Shown piece after piece: positions 62,611-64,000 of a DNA stretch of 64,000 nt. The notes under the pieces are model-generated. The model made no database searches, was not told the origin of the DNA, and saw nothing but the letters and a program-made list of their open reading frames with translations. Origin of the DNA: an uncultured Clostridia bacterium (GTDB lineage Bacteria > Bacillota > Clostridia > TANB77 > CAG-508); contig CAKOYB010000005.1 in assembly GCA_934130435.1 (NCBI GenBank), positions 1 to 64,000 on the forward strand, read 5' to 3'. How positions within the stretch are numbered: position 1 is the stretch's first letter; each line of letters starts with the position of its first letter. A program made the position numbers and the translations under genes.

Positions 62611-62669
62611 TTGTAATTTCTCCTTTTATATTTTTCTTGCGTTGTCTTTTACTTTAATTAACTGCTTTT

Positions 62670-62698
62670 ATTATTACATAAGAATATTTGATTTGCAA
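62670..62698 (-). promoter_or_regulatory. Promoter of cassette 5
   Basis: TTGCAA, 17 nt, TG-T-AATAAT on the minus strand, the same as in the other four copies. The long-hairpin core is absent upstream, as in cassette 4. Confidence 0.8.
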
Positions 62699-62775
62699 GA
62701 GTTTTATATAAAATTTAAAATTACAAGAATTTATCTAGCCTACCTTTTGTATATTTTTTAAACCTAATAACATAA

Positions 62776-63060
62776 ATCACCCAACCTATATATTATTTTA
62801 GATGAATAAAAAAATTAATTGTTCGTGCTGCTTAGAACATTATATTTTTTTATAAAGAGAAAATAATATATAGGTTGGGTGATTTCATACCTTCTATAAT
62901 TTAATATTTATGAATAAAAAATTAATTGCTCGTGCTGCCTAGAACATTATATTTTTATGAAGAGAAAATAATATATAGTTAGGTGATCTTTACTTTCTAT
63001 AATTTAATACTTGATAAATAAAAAACTAATTGCTGTTGTCAAAGTTCTCCGTCCCAAATG
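62776..63060. repeat. Palindromic elements upstream of cassette 5, two units plus boundary motif
   Basis: A full unit (62776-62883) with arms CACCCAACCTATATA / TATATAGGTTGGGTG, a second partly degenerate unit (about 62915-63000), then GTCAAAGTTCTCCGTCCCA (63037-63055). From there to 63267 the sequence is AT-rich and holds only the likely promoter region of the htrA-like gene. Confidence 0.75.
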
Positions 63061-63267
63061 GCTCATTTAAAAAAATTATTTTCAAGCTTTCTTTAAGATT
63101 TTTGTTTTATAATTGCTTTATAATAAATTTATATTAAATATAAAAGCATTAGACTTTTGGTATTTAGTACTAAATATTTTTTACTTATTTATGTTAAAAA
63201 TCTATTGCATTATATGTTTAATTTGAGTTATATTATATATAATATTATTTAGAAAGGTCTGATTATA

Positions 63268-64000
63268 ATGAGTGAGAATTTTAATAATACTACATACAAA
63301 ACAATATCTGATGATTCTGCCAAAAAAGGAAATTCATTTTTAAAAAGTGTTATTATTCCTTTTGGTTGTAGTGCTTTAGCAACTTTTCTAGTAATTGGAT
63401 GTTGTTTTGGTGTTCCAAGTATTAAATCTAAACTAATAGGAACAAACAATTCCTCAAATTCTGGTATATCTATTACCAAAGGAGCTGTAAATAGCACTGT
63501 TTCAAACAAAGATTATTCAAACACATCTATATCTGTTGCAAATAAAGTTTTACCATCAATTGTTGGTATTTCTGTTAAATATAATGTAAATAATGTTTTT
63601 GGAAGATCTTCATCTGCTGAAGCTTCTGGTTCTGGTATAATTGTTAGTAATGATGGCTACATTTTAACTAATAATCACGTTGTTAATAGTTCATCTTCTT
63701 CATCTTACTACCAAATAACAGAAGCTACTTCTATAAAGGTTACTCTTTATGGAGATGAAACTGAATATGATGCTAAAATTGTTGGTAGTGATTCTCAAAC
63801 AGATTTAGCAGTTATTAAAATTGAAAAAGATAACTTAACTGCTGCTGAACTTGGTGATTCCGATTCTGTTCAAGTTGGTGAATTTGCAATGGCAATAGGT
63901 AATCCTTTAGGATTACAAAGTAGTATATCTGCTGGAATAATAAGTGCAACTAATAGAAAGGTTGATGATTCTGAAACTGGATTAACATATAACCTAATTC
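63268..64000 (+). CDS. HtrA/DegP-like serine protease (3' end outside window)
   Basis: At least 244 residues, continuing past the window edge. A cytoplasmic N-terminus and one membrane helix (about 26-48) precede a Ser/Asn-rich linker and a trypsin-like domain. GSGIIVSNDGYILTNNHVV holds the catalytic His, and DSQTDLAVIKIE the Asp. The catalytic Ser (GNSGGP) would lie beyond the edge, followed by PDZ. AAAGG is ten nt before the ATG. It handles misfolded envelope proteins. Confidence 0.9.
   Translation, partial: MSENFNNTTYKTISDDSAKKGNSFLKSVIIPFGCSALATFLVIGCCFGVPSIKSKLIGTNNSSNSGISITKGAVNSTVSNKDYSNTSISVANKVLPSIVGISVKYNVNNVFGRSSSAEASGSGIIVSNDGYILTNNHVVNSSSSSSYYQITEATSIKVTLYGDETEYDAKIVGSDSQTDLAVIKIEKDNLTAAELGDSDSVQVGEFAMAIGNPLGLQSSISAGIISATNRKVDDSETGLTYNLI

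Noticed and set aside
63249..63509. 86-codon minus-strand frame
   Set aside because: It is the antisense shadow of the plus-strand HtrA-like gene, which has a ribosome site and clear protease motifs.

Overview
The window is a chromosomal segment from an AT-rich, low-GC Gram-positive bacterium, most likely an uncultured gut clostridium. The evidence is the dnaE/uvrA/ftsEX/sepF/divIVA/rimP-nusA-infB gene set, split transketolase, addB, strong AGGAGG ribosome sites, many TTG/GTG starts and near-total use of one strand (almost all genes are on the minus strand). No rRNA, tRNA, CRISPR array or transposase was seen.

Layout. 1-923: upstream half of a repeat cassette whose gene lies off the left edge. 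924-8000: a two-gene surface-protein operon, an EamA-like transporter (+), dnaE and a secreted glucosaminidase-like protein. 8095-9420: prepilin-like cassette 2. 9414-21800: murI, an unknown acidic protein, rimO, ylmH, dut, split transketolase, a Lon-like protease, rimI/tsaB, fba and a polysaccharide deacetylase. 22231-29593: uvrA, a small zinc-finger protein, ctpA-like protease, M23 hydrolase and ftsX/ftsE. 29693-31085: cassette 3. 31090-39492: prmC, gltD-like, family-4 uracil-DNA glycosylase, LD-carboxypeptidase, yfiH, addB, rnhB. 39505-43443: two tiny Cys-rich membrane peptides (+), then a glycosyltransferase, an acyltransferase and a CmpB-like membrane protein. 43604-52256: a leaderless-looking RluA gene (+), an unknown membrane protein and the rimP-nusA-ylxR-ylxQ-infB-rbfA-nrnA operon. 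52519-54846: an orphan VirD4/TraG-type ATPase (+). 54911-60355: divIVA, sepF, a frameshifted HlyD-like gene, miaA, mutL. 60515-63060: cassettes 4 and 5 in tandem. 63268-end: an HtrA-type protease (+), cut by the window edge.

The most interesting content is a family of repeated prepilin-like cassettes: four complete and one with only its upstream region. Each has a conserved promoter (TTG-A/C-AA, 17 nt, TG-T-AATAAT). A tiny leader ORF follows, beginning MTKLV and carrying a (CA)n microsatellite translated as Thr-His repeats. Its stop codon abuts a terminator-like hairpin, and then comes a strong ribosome site and a prepilin-like gene with a near-identical N-terminus and unrelated C-terminus. 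Repeat tracts of 23, 29 and 35 nt keep the leader in the long frame, whereas the 31-nt tract of cassette 2 shifts it to an early stop. I infer that tract slippage could switch each prepilin-like gene by changing where the leader ribosome stops relative to the hairpin. Upstream of the promoters lie a 117-nt hairpin element (three copies) and tandem, covarying palindromic elements of about 105 bp.

Two ordinary genes (ylxQ and the HlyD-like gene) are each broken by what looks like one extra A in an A5 run. They may be assembly errors or real frameshifts.
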